NCBI GenBank assembly: GCA_007125005.1
Contig: SLDY01000127.1
Location: 1 to 52,839, forward strand
From: Natronohydrobacter sp.
GTDB taxonomy: Bacteria; Pseudomonadota; Alphaproteobacteria; Rhodobacterales; Rhodobacteraceae
Length of the DNA stretch: 52,839 bases
Direction of reading: 5' to 3'
The position numbers and the translations under genes were made by a program. Every line of letters begins with the position of its first letter. Position 1 is the first letter of the stretch. The notes beneath the pieces are model-generated. The model was not told the origin of the DNA. It searched no databases and worked only from the letters and a program-made list of their open reading frames with translations. Shown here one piece after another: positions 27,433 to 34,640 of this stretch.

Positions 27433-27968
27433 TCCGCTCGCTTTTCGGCCTTGTCTTCGGCGGCGCGCGCGAGGCCCGCGCACTGGGCCAGACAGTCACA
27501 TCGGTGGCCGAGGTCTTTCGCCCAAATGCCACCCGTGCGCTGGAGCTTGGTCATGACGCCTACAAGGCCGCCCATGCCAGCCACACGGCCGAGTTCCAAT
27601 ATGGGCGCGGCGGCTGGTTCGACAGCTTCGTCAACGGGCTGAACCGTCTGCCCCGCCCGCTTCTGGCACTCGGAACACTTGGGCTATTCGCCTATGCAAT
27701 GGCTGACCCGCAAGGCTTTGCGATCCGGATGCAAGCGCTTGGGGCCGTGCCCGAGCCGCTCTGGTGGCTCCTTGGCGCTGTGGTGGCGTTTTATTTCGGC
27801 GCACGCGAGGCGCATCATCTGCGCTGCCACAAGGGCGGGGCCACACCGGGCAGACCTTTGCCGGCACTCCCCGAGGCGCGCGTGCCAAAAAACGGGGCGG
27901 AGGGCATATCGCAAAATCCCGCGCTCGCAGAATGGCAAGGGACAACAGGCATTCCACCCGCCGCATGA
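27429..27968 (+). CDS. Holin of the 3-TM GTA-release family
   Basis: 179-residue membrane protein with hydrophobic segments in IRSLFGLVFG, RPLLALGTLGLFAYAMA and LWWLLGAVVAFYFGAREAHH, resembling the family annotated as three-TM holin for gene-transfer release. A basic/polar C-terminal tail of about 45 residues follows. The ATG at 27429 overlaps the endolysin stop (ATGA) and has GAGG eight bases upstream; another in-frame ATG at 27423 is too close to that site. It would form membrane lesions that let the muramidase reach the wall. It is followed by structured repeat copy 3. Confidence 0.82.
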   Translation: MIRSLFGLVFGGAREARALGQTVTSVAEVFRPNATRALELGHDAYKAAHASHTAEFQYGRGGWFDSFVNGLNRLPRPLLALGTLGLFAYAMADPQGFAIRMQALGAVPEPLWWLLGAVVAFYFGAREAHHLRCHKGGATPGRPLPALPEARVPKNGAEGISQNPALAEWQGTTGIPPAA

Positions 27969-27997
27969 TCGCAATTAGCGCGGCTTCGCGTCTGCCC

Positions 27998-28073
27998 GCC
28001 TGCGCATCAGCGCAGGCAGCGCCCTCGGGGCGTGCGGGGGCGGGTGGGTGGGCGCGGCCCCAGGGCGCTTTAT
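27998..28073 (+). repeat. Dispersed structured element, copy 3
   Basis: Hairpin GCCTGCGC (27998-28005), loop ATCA, GCGCAGGC (28010-28017). Then an 11-bp stem AGCGCCCTCGG (28018-28028) with CCCAGGGCGCT (28059-28069), one C-C mismatch, enclosing a 30-nt loop that differs from copy 2 at a single base and has the same G-run pattern (28036-28052). TTTAT follows. It lies 29 bases after the holin stop, and the convergent DUF3775 gene ends within its last bases (stop at 28070). Confidence 0.88.
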
Positions 28074-28402
28074 CTTGAGCCCTGACGCAGGAAATCCTCT
28101 TCCTCGCCGGTGACATCGATCCCGAGTTCCTCGAGCCCGCTTTCGAGGTTCTCTGCCAGATGTGGCATCCCGAGCAGGTAATCCGCCGTCGGCGTGGTTG
28201 CTTCGGCCATCGCGGTCGCAACGGCCTCATCATAATCCTCGGCATCGAACGCACCGCGCCCGACCCAGGCGACAGCCGTCAGGCTCGCCTGCTCATCCTC
28301 ATTGAGCGCATCAATGAACGCATGCACTTCTGCACTGCCGATACTGCCCTCACGGGCAAGGTAGATGATATGAACGATCTTGCGCGGGCTAATGGCAAGC
28401 AT
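28070..28402 (-). CDS. DUF3775-family protein
   Basis: 110-residue acidic cytoplasmic protein of the uncharacterised DUF3775 family. Visible blocks are KIVHIIYLAREGS, the D/E-rich ALNEDEQASLTAVAWVGRG and TPTADYLLGMPHLAENLESG ending in a helical acidic tail. No catalytic motif is evident. Its stop codon abuts structured repeat copy 3. The 96 bases between it and the SDR gene are empty. It may be cotranscribed after the SDR gene of the RpoE-linked operon, since it lies on the same strand 96 bases downstream; that is a weak inference. Confidence 0.8.
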   Translation of the reverse strand: MLAISPRKIVHIIYLAREGSIGSAEVHAFIDALNEDEQASLTAVAWVGRGAFDAEDYDEAVATAMAEATTPTADYLLGMPHLAENLESGLEELGIDVTGEEEDFLRQGSR

Positions 28403-28498
28403 GGTGGCCTCCTTTGCTCACAAAACTGTCGCGCAAATGAACCCTTCATGCAAGCGCAACCGGCACCAGCCAATGCCTTGGCTTTGCGCATCCTGAAA

Positions 28499-29236
28499 TC
28501 ACTTGCCGCCGAACACGCGGAAATAAGCCCAGTCGGGCAAGAAATTCGCACCACGAAACACCAGCGAAAAAAGGCGCGGAAAGGCGCGCTGAAACCGCGT
28601 CGAGCGCATCAGGATCATCATCTCCTCTGCCGCCTGATCGGGCGCCATCAGGAATGGCATGAAAAAATCATTCTTGTCCGTGAGTCGGGTGCGGATGAAG
28701 CCCGGATTGGCAAGCTGCACATCAACACCCGAGCCGCGCAGATCGGCATAGATGGATTCTGCCAGATGCATCAGACCCGCCTTGGAGGAAGAATATCCGA
28801 TCGAGCCCGGCAAACCCCGGTAGCCCGAGAGCGAGCCTGTGAGCACGATGTGCCCCTTCCCTCGAGCCACCATCGCCGGTACGACCTGCCCCAGCACACG
28901 GGCAGCACCGGTCAGATTGATGTCGAACATTGCCTCGGTCTGCTCGGGATTCCACGCACTGGCCGGGAAAGGCCAGTAAACCCCGGCCAGATAGACAATC
29001 CCGTCAATCTCGCCCACAGCCTCCGCCGCAGCGATCACCGAGTCACGATCCGATACATCGCAGGGCACGATCCGGGCAGGCCCGGACAATTCCGCCGCCA
29101 GCGCCTTCAGACTATCCTCCCCTCGCGCGCTCAGCACCAACGAAGAGCCCGCTTGCGAGAGCTTCAAGGCCAATGCCCGCCCCAACCCTTCTGACGCGCC
29201 AACAAGCCAGTAGGTCTTTCCCGAGAGTTTTCTCAT
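28499..29236 (-). CDS. SDR-family oxidoreductase of the RpoE-linked operon
   Basis: 245-residue short-chain dehydrogenase/reductase. The cofactor loop is YWLVGASEGLGRALALKLSQ (TGxxxGxG-like, here GASEGLG), with the structural YLAGVYW (NAG-like position) and the catalytic Ser-Tyr-Lys in LTGSLSGYRGLPGSIGYSSSK, where Y-x3-K is intact. The substrate is unknown. It overlaps the DUF3833 gene by ATGA (29233-29236) and is the fifth gene of the operon divergent from rpoE-chrR; in Rhodobacter sphaeroides the equivalent operon (RSP1087-1091, from memory) is RpoE-dependent. A role in membrane-lipid modification or repair after singlet oxygen is plausible. Confidence 0.9.
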   Translation of the reverse strand: MRKLSGKTYWLVGASEGLGRALALKLSQAGSSLVLSARGEDSLKALAAELSGPARIVPCDVSDRDSVIAAAEAVGEIDGIVYLAGVYWPFPASAWNPEQTEAMFDINLTGAARVLGQVVPAMVARGKGHIVLTGSLSGYRGLPGSIGYSSSKAGLMHLAESIYADLRGSGVDVQLANPGFIRTRLTDKNDFFMPFLMAPDQAAEEMMILMRSTRFQRAFPRLFSLVFRGANFLPDWAYFRVFGGK

Positions 29237-29793
29237 GCTTCCACCCGTCGCATGGTTGCAACAAGCTCGGCCACCTTGATCCCGAATTTGCGAAACTGGC
29301 TGCGATTCACGATGGTCTTGTCATCGACCAGATACATCCAGTCCGTTACTTGCAGAGAATGCCCACCGGCGCTGTCGGGCAATCGGATGGTGTAGCGCAG
29401 TTGGACACTCGCCCCCTCCTGCTGACCGGACCCCGCGCCAACCAGATCATCAGCCTCGGCCACCAGCTGGCCGCCATTGCCGATCGTCAAGCGCCACTCA
29501 CGATCCTGCTTGGTGCCGCTATCATAGGTGAAATGCTCCGCCAATATGCCGCGATTGCCATCCCAGCGCCCTTCCATATCCGCTGTGAAGCGCGAAGTAA
29601 CGCGCCCCATCGGCCCGTAAATCACACCCTCGCAGCGTATCGGCCCGGACAGATGCTTGCGGATATCCACTCGGGGTTCGAGTTTCGCATAATCCTGCGG
29701 TCTCTGAGCCTGAAAGCCCATCACCCTTTGCGCCAGTGCCAACAACGCCAGCGTCAGCGCAATACCTGTCAGCAGCGTCAGAAAAGTGCTCAT
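29233..29793 (-). CDS. DUF3833-family membrane-anchored lipocalin-like protein
   Basis: 186 residues with one N-terminal hydrophobic anchor (STFLTLLTGIALTLALLALA) and a domain of the DUF3833 family: RVDIRKHLSGPIRCEGVIYG, GRVTSRFTADMEGRW, LAEHFTYDSGTKQDREWRL, LQVTDWMYLVDDKTIVNRS. The alternating strand pattern suggests a small beta-barrel that could hold a lipid, but that is inference. It starts two bases after the MFS stop and overlaps the SDR start, inside the ChrR/RpoE-linked operon. Longer frames upstream overlap the MFS gene and are rejected. Confidence 0.85.
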   Translation of the reverse strand: MSTFLTLLTGIALTLALLALAQRVMGFQAQRPQDYAKLEPRVDIRKHLSGPIRCEGVIYGPMGRVTSRFTADMEGRWDGNRGILAEHFTYDSGTKQDREWRLTIGNGGQLVAEADDLVGAGSGQQEGASVQLRYTIRLPDSAGGHSLQVTDWMYLVDDKTIVNRSQFRKFGIKVAELVATMRRVEA

Positions 29794-29795
29794 GC

Positions 29796-31049
29796 TCAAC
29801 TCTCCTTCAAGGGTGTCAGCGCCAGAAGCGCGATGGCGATTGCCTTCAGGGCCGAAGGCAGCGCCGCGTATAACAAGATAAGTGTCGTGATTGCTGTGGG
29901 GCTGTTTTCGGCCCCGGCCTCGAACCCTGCAAAGCCGAGCGCCGGAAATACCATCAACGCTGCAAGCGCGAGCGTTGCCTTGGTGACGAAGGCCCATAGG
30001 CCGAAGCCCTTGGCCGCCTCGGGCGACAACTCTGCCATCCGGCGCGAGAAGATCGCGGGCAAAAGCGTCAGATCCGCCCCGATCCCCGCGCCCGAAATCA
30101 CGCATATCATCGCAAACAGCGCCAGATCTCCCGGCCCCAGCGTGATGACAAAGGCAAAGCTGACAGCCGCCAGCGCCATGCCCGACAATAACGCGGCTTT
30201 CGCGCCCACGCGCCGCGCCAGCCGGGCCCAGAGCGGCGCCGAGACAGCAGCCGAAAGAAACAGCAGGATCAGCAAAACACCTTCTGCTCCATTCGTCTGC
30301 AGCACGGCTTCGGCATAGAAGAGAAACAGCGTCGAGGTGATTGCTACCGGGGTTGCGTTCACCAATGCGATGATCAGCAAGCGCCGCGCCGTGACATCCG
30401 CAAAGACATCCCGCAAAGACAGGCTCGCCGCTTCAGGTTCTGCCCGGTAGCGCGGCCATTCCGCACGCATCGCAATCACTGCGAGTGCCACGATGACCAC
30501 AAACCCAAAGGCGAAACCCATAAACGGCGCAGGCATCACCGCCTCGAGTGCCACCGGGGCCGCAGCCGCAAGACAGACGCCCAACAGCGCCCCGGTTTCA
30601 CGCCAACCGGCAAGATATACATGCCCGCCTTTGCCCAGCGTATCGCCGCGCGCAACACCTGTGGCGTAGAAGCAGATCGTCAGAAACGAATAGCACGAAA
30701 AGAGCAGCGTCAGGGCGATGGCAAACCACAAAAGCGGCGCGAAAAGCGGCGGAACCGCAAAAAGCATCAGCATTGCGCCCGCCATGATGGTGGCCGCCAA
30801 GGTAACTGCCAGCCCGCGCGCATGACCAAGCTTCGCAGCGAGCCACCCCAATGCCGGATCCTGCACGAAATCGAGCCCGCGCAGCACAAACAGCACAGTG
30901 CCAAGGGCGGCCAGCGAGACCGCGTAGCTATCAACATAGAAATAGGGCGCGTGGATATAGATCGGCAGCCCGGCCATCGCGAGCAGCCCGCCAAAAAGCG
31001 AATAGCCCCAAAGCCGCGGGCGCGCAGTTATGTTCACCGCCTCACTCAC
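29796..31049 (-). CDS. MFS transporter of the GPH-like (sugar/cation symporter) type
   Basis: 417-residue, 12-segment major-facilitator protein resembling the GPH group. Cytoplasmic loop motifs include FVLRGLDFVQDPALGWLAAKLG (motif A-like, with the D-x2-QDP signature of GPH proteins) and the mid-protein LFLFYAEAVLQTNGAEGV. The start is GTG 31049, because GTGA there overlaps the upstream DUF1365 stop; a longer frame to 31106 lies within DUF1365. The substrate is unknown; in this locus a lipid or lipid-derived compound is a candidate. It is coupled to DUF1365 upstream and to DUF3833 downstream. Confidence 0.88.
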   Translation of the reverse strand: MSEAVNITARPRLWGYSLFGGLLAMAGLPIYIHAPYFYVDSYAVSLAALGTVLFVLRGLDFVQDPALGWLAAKLGHARGLAVTLAATIMAGAMLMLFAVPPLFAPLLWFAIALTLLFSCYSFLTICFYATGVARGDTLGKGGHVYLAGWRETGALLGVCLAAAAPVALEAVMPAPFMGFAFGFVVIVALAVIAMRAEWPRYRAEPEAASLSLRDVFADVTARRLLIIALVNATPVAITSTLFLFYAEAVLQTNGAEGVLLILLFLSAAVSAPLWARLARRVGAKAALLSGMALAAVSFAFVITLGPGDLALFAMICVISGAGIGADLTLLPAIFSRRMAELSPEAAKGFGLWAFVTKATLALAALMVFPALGFAGFEAGAENSPTAITTLILLYAALPSALKAIAIALLALTPLKES

Positions 31050-31816
31050 CGGCTGACCTCTTGTGCCGGCGGTTCGGGCCGTGCCCGGAACCCTGCGCCT
31101 CGCCACCAGAGTTTCAGTGCCTGCCAGTGAATCAGCGCCAGAACCCGGCGCGAGCCCATACGCCTTACCATCGCGCCAAGAATCGCGGCATTGGTCAGCG
31201 GCTTGCGCGCGCCAGTGAGCGTGGCGACCAGACCAGCGTCAGGGGCCTCGGTGTCCTGCCGGTAGCCAATACGGATCGCGACCTTTTCGGGGGTTATATC
31301 GAAATGAAAGGCATATTGCCCGGTCACAGGCTGAAAGGGCGAGACATGGAAGATCTTCTGCGCGCCCAGTTCATCCTGCGCAGAAATCACGGAACGGTCG
31401 GGCTTGACGCAGAGATAGGAATGTCTGTCGCCATAGGTGTTGTTGACCTCGGCGATCACCACGCGCAACCCGCCTTCGCGATCATGACAGAGCCAGAAGC
31501 TGACCGGGTTGAACAAATGCCCCAGCACCCGCGGCTGCGTGAGAAGCTGCACCGGGCCACCGGCCACGCGCTCCAGCTGATGCGCGGCCAACACCTCGCG
31601 CACCCACACAGCGCCCCGCCCCTGCCCCGGCGCGCCGCCGTGATCACGATCACTGAGTGATGCCAGATTGCGCCGGTTGCGCGACAGAAAGCGCGGCATA
31701 TCAAGCTCGGCTTCGGCATCGAAGAGCACATAATCGACACCATAGGTGAAGCGATTATGCACCGGGCCGCGGCGACCGTGAAAGGTCTGCCCCGCGATAT
31801 GGTCTACCTTGCTCAT
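31046..31816 (-). CDS. DUF1365-family protein
   Basis: 256-residue DUF1365 protein. Signature blocks are GRRGPVHNRFTYGVDYVLFD at the N-terminus, RVLGHLFNPVSFWLCHD mid-protein (the hallmark NPVSFW), VNNTYGDRHSYLC and KIFHVSPFQPVTGQYAF. The family accompanies FAD oxidoreductases and often cyclopropane-fatty-acid synthases; no CFA synthase gene lies between them here. It overlaps the FAD gene (ATGA, 31813-31816) and the MFS start (GTGA). No catalytic role is established; a function in modifying membrane fatty acids after photo-oxidative stress is inferred from the association. Confidence 0.88.
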   Translation of the reverse strand: MSKVDHIAGQTFHGRRGPVHNRFTYGVDYVLFDAEAELDMPRFLSRNRRNLASLSDRDHGGAPGQGRGAVWVREVLAAHQLERVAGGPVQLLTQPRVLGHLFNPVSFWLCHDREGGLRVVIAEVNNTYGDRHSYLCVKPDRSVISAQDELGAQKIFHVSPFQPVTGQYAFHFDITPEKVAIRIGYRQDTEAPDAGLVATLTGARKPLTNAAILGAMVRRMGSRRVLALIHWQALKLWWRGAGFRARPEPPAQEVSR

Positions 31817-33114
31817 GCCACTTCTGCCAGTTTGCGCGCGCGCTCATCCATCGCGCGCGCCACGTCGACTGCGCTTGCAAAGCCGTCCTCATGGAAGCCA
31901 TTGCGCATCCATGCACCACAGAACCATGTGCGGTTCGTCCCATTGAACCCGCGAATTGCACTCTGCGCCTTGAGCGCGGCCATGTCATAGACCGGATGAT
32001 CGAATGTGTAGGTATCGTAGATGCACTCTTCGCGAACAGGATGATTGGCGTTGAGCGTCACGAACATCGGATCATCAAGCGGGATCGGCTGGAGCGAGTT
32101 CATCCAGTAGCTGAGCGAAATGCGCTCGCGATCCTGCGGGCCGCGCTCGGTATAGACCCAGCTTGACCAGCATTTACGCCGCTTGGGCATGAAATCCGCA
32201 TCGCAATGCAGGATCGCGTCATTGGGCTGATATTTCACGGCCCCCAGCGCCTTGGCCTCGGCCCCTGTAGGATCGGCCAGCAGGCGCAGTGTCACATCGG
32301 AATGCGTGGCAAAGATCACCTCGTCATATTGCTCTTCCTCGGCCCCATGAGCCTTGAGCCAGACACCCATCGGCCCGCGCCGGACAGATTGCACAGGGCT
32401 GCCCGCGCGCAGGGTGACCCCTGCACGGTCCAGATAGGCTCTCAGGCGCGAGACATATTCGATGGATCCCCCCTGCACCGTGTACCACTGATGCTGGCCC
32501 TCATACCCCAGAAGCGCATGGTTGCGGAAAAACTCCATCATTGCATGCGCCGGGAAATCGAGGATTTTGGAGGTCGGCGTAGACCAGATCGCGCCCGAAA
32601 AGGGCAGAAGATAGCGCTCGCGGAACCACTCGCCCGTCCCGAGGCGCTCCAGCAACCCGCCGATGGTCAGCGAGGGATCGGCCTGCGCGACTTCAAGCCC
32701 GCGCTTGTTGAAATGCAGGATGTCGCGGATCATCCGCCAGTAGCGCGGATTGGCCAGATTGGCGCGGGTGGCGAAGACTTCGTTAAGGCCCGAGAGCGAA
32801 TACTCGAAACGCCCTGCGTCAAACGATGCCCCGAACGACATGCTGGATTTCGCGACCGGCACGTCGAGCTTTTCGAAAAGTGCCGTCAGATTGGGGTAAT
32901 TCGCGTAATTGAACACGATGAAACCCGTATCAACTGGCTGATCGCCGCGTTTGCCCGCCATAACGGTGCGCGCATGCCCTCCAAGGCGCGGCTCGGCCTC
33001 ATAGAGCGTTACACGATGTCGCTGTGACATGAGCCAGGCACTGGCCAGCCCCGAGATGCCCCCACCGATCACGGCAATGTTGCGGGCGGGGGTATCATTT
33101 AGTTCAAATGGCAT
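31813..33114 (-). CDS. FAD-dependent amine-oxidase-like protein, first gene of the RpoE-linked operon
   Basis: 433-residue flavoprotein with an N-terminal dinucleotide-binding loop NIAVIGGGISGLASAWLMSQ and acidic YEAEPRLGGHARTV, followed by VDTGFIVFNYANYPNLTALF and the C-terminal FAD contact region FCGAWMRNGFHEDGFASAVD. These are features of the NAD/FAD amine-oxidase/desaturase-like family paired with DUF1365. In R. sphaeroides the orthologous operon next to rpoE is part of the singlet-oxygen regulon, and I recall members being implicated in furan fatty acid synthesis, but which gene does which step I cannot state. GGAG lies eight bases before the ATG; an RpoE-type promoter is at 33145-33174. 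Confidence 0.88.
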   Translation of the reverse strand: MPFELNDTPARNIAVIGGGISGLASAWLMSQRHRVTLYEAEPRLGGHARTVMAGKRGDQPVDTGFIVFNYANYPNLTALFEKLDVPVAKSSMSFGASFDAGRFEYSLSGLNEVFATRANLANPRYWRMIRDILHFNKRGLEVAQADPSLTIGGLLERLGTGEWFRERYLLPFSGAIWSTPTSKILDFPAHAMMEFFRNHALLGYEGQHQWYTVQGGSIEYVSRLRAYLDRAGVTLRAGSPVQSVRRGPMGVWLKAHGAEEEQYDEVIFATHSDVTLRLLADPTGAEAKALGAVKYQPNDAILHCDADFMPKRRKCWSSWVYTERGPQDRERISLSYWMNSLQPIPLDDPMFVTLNANHPVREECIYDTYTFDHPVYDMAALKAQSAIRGFNGTNRTWFCGAWMRNGFHEDGFASAVDVARAMDERARKLAEVA

Positions 33115-33144
33115 GCAGGTAGCTCCGTCGCAGTGTGATTTACA

Positions 33145-33174
33145 GGTTTACGCGCCGCCGGAAGCGGCGGATCA
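33145..33174 (-). promoter_or_regulatory. RpoE-type promoter for the FAD/DUF1365/MFS operon
   Basis: On the minus strand, TGATCC (33174-33169) is followed after exactly 18 bases by TAAACC (33150-33145). The -35 sequence and spacing match the RpoE (ECF11) promoters I recall from R. sphaeroides and are identical in layout to the promoter on the opposite strand at 33223. Transcription would start near 33138, giving a leader of about 25 bases before the ATG at 33114. Confidence 0.7.
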
Positions 33175-33222
33175 TTTCAGAAAACATGTGATTTCGATAT
33201 GTGTTTTTTTCCTGCGCCGGAG

Positions 33223-33252
33223 TGATCCGATCCACCTGGACGCGCGTAATGG
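33223..33252 (+). promoter_or_regulatory. RpoE-type autoregulatory promoter of rpoE-chrR
   Basis: TGATCC (33223-33228), an 18-base spacer and TAATGG (33247-33252) match the layout of the divergent promoter at 33145-33174. Transcription would start near 33259, which excludes the ATGs at 33201, 33249 and 33258 as starts and supports GTG 33366 for rpoE. Confidence 0.7.
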
Positions 33253-33365
33253 GAGATATGTTCGATATTGCACGCCCATCCCACACTGCTCGACAAGCCG
33301 TTGAGGCTGCGGATAAGATATTTGCAGAGCGCGAGACCAAGCGCCGTGGGAAAAGGCAGCCGGCA

Positions 33366-33908
33366 GTGAGTGCAGCAAACGGATTGGAATGGGTTACACT
33401 TCTCAGGAAGGTGGCTGACGCGCAGGATACCGACGCTTTCACAGCGTTGTTCGAGCATTTTGCGCCCAGGGTCAAAGCCTTTCTGATAAAGTCCGGGGCG
33501 GATCACGCCATGGCAGAGGAATGCGCGCAGGATGTGATGGTGACGGTCTGGAAGAAAGCGGCACAGTTCGATCCGTCGCGCGCCAGCGTTGCGACATGGA
33601 TATTTACCATCGCCCGCAATCGTCGGATCGATATGTTGCGCCGCGACCGGCGCCCGGAACCCGAGGATCTGAGCTGGGGTCCGGATGAAGAGCCTGATCA
33701 ACTTGATATCCTGAGCCTGCAACAGGAAAGCGACCAGCTCGCGGCCGCGATAGCACAACTTCCGCACAAGCAGCGCGTCATGATCGAGCGCGCCTATTTC
33801 GGTGACCTGACCCATAGCGAGATCGCCGACGAAACAGGGCTGCCGCTCGGCACCATCAAATCCCGCATCAGATTGGCGCTGGAACGCCTCCGCCATTCCT
33901 TGAGTTGA
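33366..33908 (+). CDS. rpoE: ECF sigma factor RpoE (ECF11, partner of ChrR)
   Basis: 180-residue extracytoplasmic-function sigma factor controlling the response to singlet oxygen and organic peroxides. Region 2 shows ALFEHFAPRVKAFLIKSG, ECAQDVMVTVWKKAAQFDPS and the -10-reading ATWIFTIARNRRIDMLRRD; region 4 shows IAQLPHKQRVMIERAYFGDL and the -35-reading EIADETGLPLGTIKSRIRLA. The frame is open to 33201, but an RpoE-type promoter at 33223-33252 implies initiation near 33259. GTG 33366, with AAGG nine bases upstream, gives the size and N-terminus expected of this group. It is followed directly by chrR, its anti-sigma factor, and is divergent from its target operon. Confidence 0.92.
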   Translation: MSAANGLEWVTLLRKVADAQDTDAFTALFEHFAPRVKAFLIKSGADHAMAEECAQDVMVTVWKKAAQFDPSRASVATWIFTIARNRRIDMLRRDRRPEPEDLSWGPDEEPDQLDILSLQQESDQLAAAIAQLPHKQRVMIERAYFGDLTHSEIADETGLPLGTIKSRIRLALERLRHSLS

Positions 33909-33922
33909 GAAAGACCACACGT

Positions 33923-34570
33923 ATGATTAACCACCACCTTAGCGACAAGTTATTGATGGCCTACTCAGCAGGCAGCCTTCCCGAGGCCTTCAATCTGGCG
34001 GTCGCGACACATATCGCGTTGTGCGACGAGTGCCGCGCGCGTCTGGCAAGCTTTGACGCTCTGGGCGGCGTGATTCTGGAAGAGGCGAGCGCGCCCGACG
34101 TGAGCATGGAATCCTCGGCGCTTTCGGCAACGCTGGAGCGGGTGAAGACGGGCAAGCCGACACCACGCGCGCGTCAGACCGCGCCGCAAGACGCCTTGCT
34201 GCCCGCACCATTGCGCGATTACGTCGGCGACCCCTCGCATATCAGATGGCGCAGCCTTGGCGGAGGTGCCAAGCAGATGATCCTCGCGACGACAGAACAG
34301 GCAACCGCACGTCTGCTGTTGATACCCGCGGGAACGAAAGTGCCGGATCACAGCCATGGCGGACTGGAACTGACGCTGGTGCTGCAAGGTGCCTTTGCCG
34401 ATGAGCATGACCGGTTCGGGCGCGGTGATATCGAAATCGCTGATGAAAGCACACATCACCAGCCCATCGCAGAGCCCGGTGAGGATTGTATTTGCCTTGC
34501 CGTAACGGATGCACCGCTGAGATTCCGCGGGTTGCTCCCACGTCTGGCACAACCTTTCCTCGGGATTTGA
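33923..34570 (+). CDS. chrR: ChrR anti-sigma factor with C-terminal cupin
   Basis: 215-residue zinc anti-sigma factor that binds RpoE and releases it on singlet-oxygen or peroxide exposure. The N-terminal anti-sigma domain has the zinc ligands His5, His30, Cys34 and Cys37 (MINHHLSD and VATHIALCDEC). The C-terminal cupin carries His143, His145, Glu149 and His179 (PDHSHGGLELTL, STHHQP), matching the R. sphaeroides ChrR ligands with an offset of one or two residues, so both metal sites look intact. I choose ATG 33923 because it reproduces the ChrR N-terminus. It follows rpoE by 14 bases. A CRP/FNR-like box overlaps its stop codon. Confidence 0.93.
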   Translation: MINHHLSDKLLMAYSAGSLPEAFNLAVATHIALCDECRARLASFDALGGVILEEASAPDVSMESSALSATLERVKTGKPTPRARQTAPQDALLPAPLRDYVGDPSHIRWRSLGGGAKQMILATTEQATARLLLIPAGTKVPDHSHGGLELTLVLQGAFADEHDRFGRGDIEIADESTHHQPIAEPGEDCICLAVTDAPLRFRGLLPRLAQPFLGI

Positions 34571-34580
34571 CCCAGATCAA
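34567..34580. promoter_or_regulatory. CRP/FNR-type box (FnrL-like) upstream of the carboxymuconolactone decarboxylase gene
   Basis: TTGAC-CCAG-ATCAA matches the FNR-family consensus TTGAT-N4-ATCAA with one change. It overlaps the last codons of chrR and lies 60 bases before the next start. A bound activator at -41.5 would put transcription initiation near 34615. Regulation by FnrL, Dnr or a CRP relative is inferred from the motif only. Confidence 0.45.
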
Positions 34581-34605
34581 CGCGTGCCTGTCACAGACCG
34601 TGCGA

Positions 34606-34633
34606 CCTCATATGCGCAAAACACCATATGAGG
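34606..34633 (+). promoter_or_regulatory. 9-bp inverted repeat containing the Shine-Dalgarno of the next gene
   Basis: CCTCATATG (34606-34614) and CATATGAGG (34625-34633) are exact complements around a 10-base loop. The 3' arm contains the GAGG (34630-34633) that lies seven bases before ATG 34641, so in a longer transcript (for example reading through from chrR) the ribosome site would be sequestered. It could equally be a DNA operator. Confidence 0.5.
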
Positions 34634-34640
34634 ATGCATC

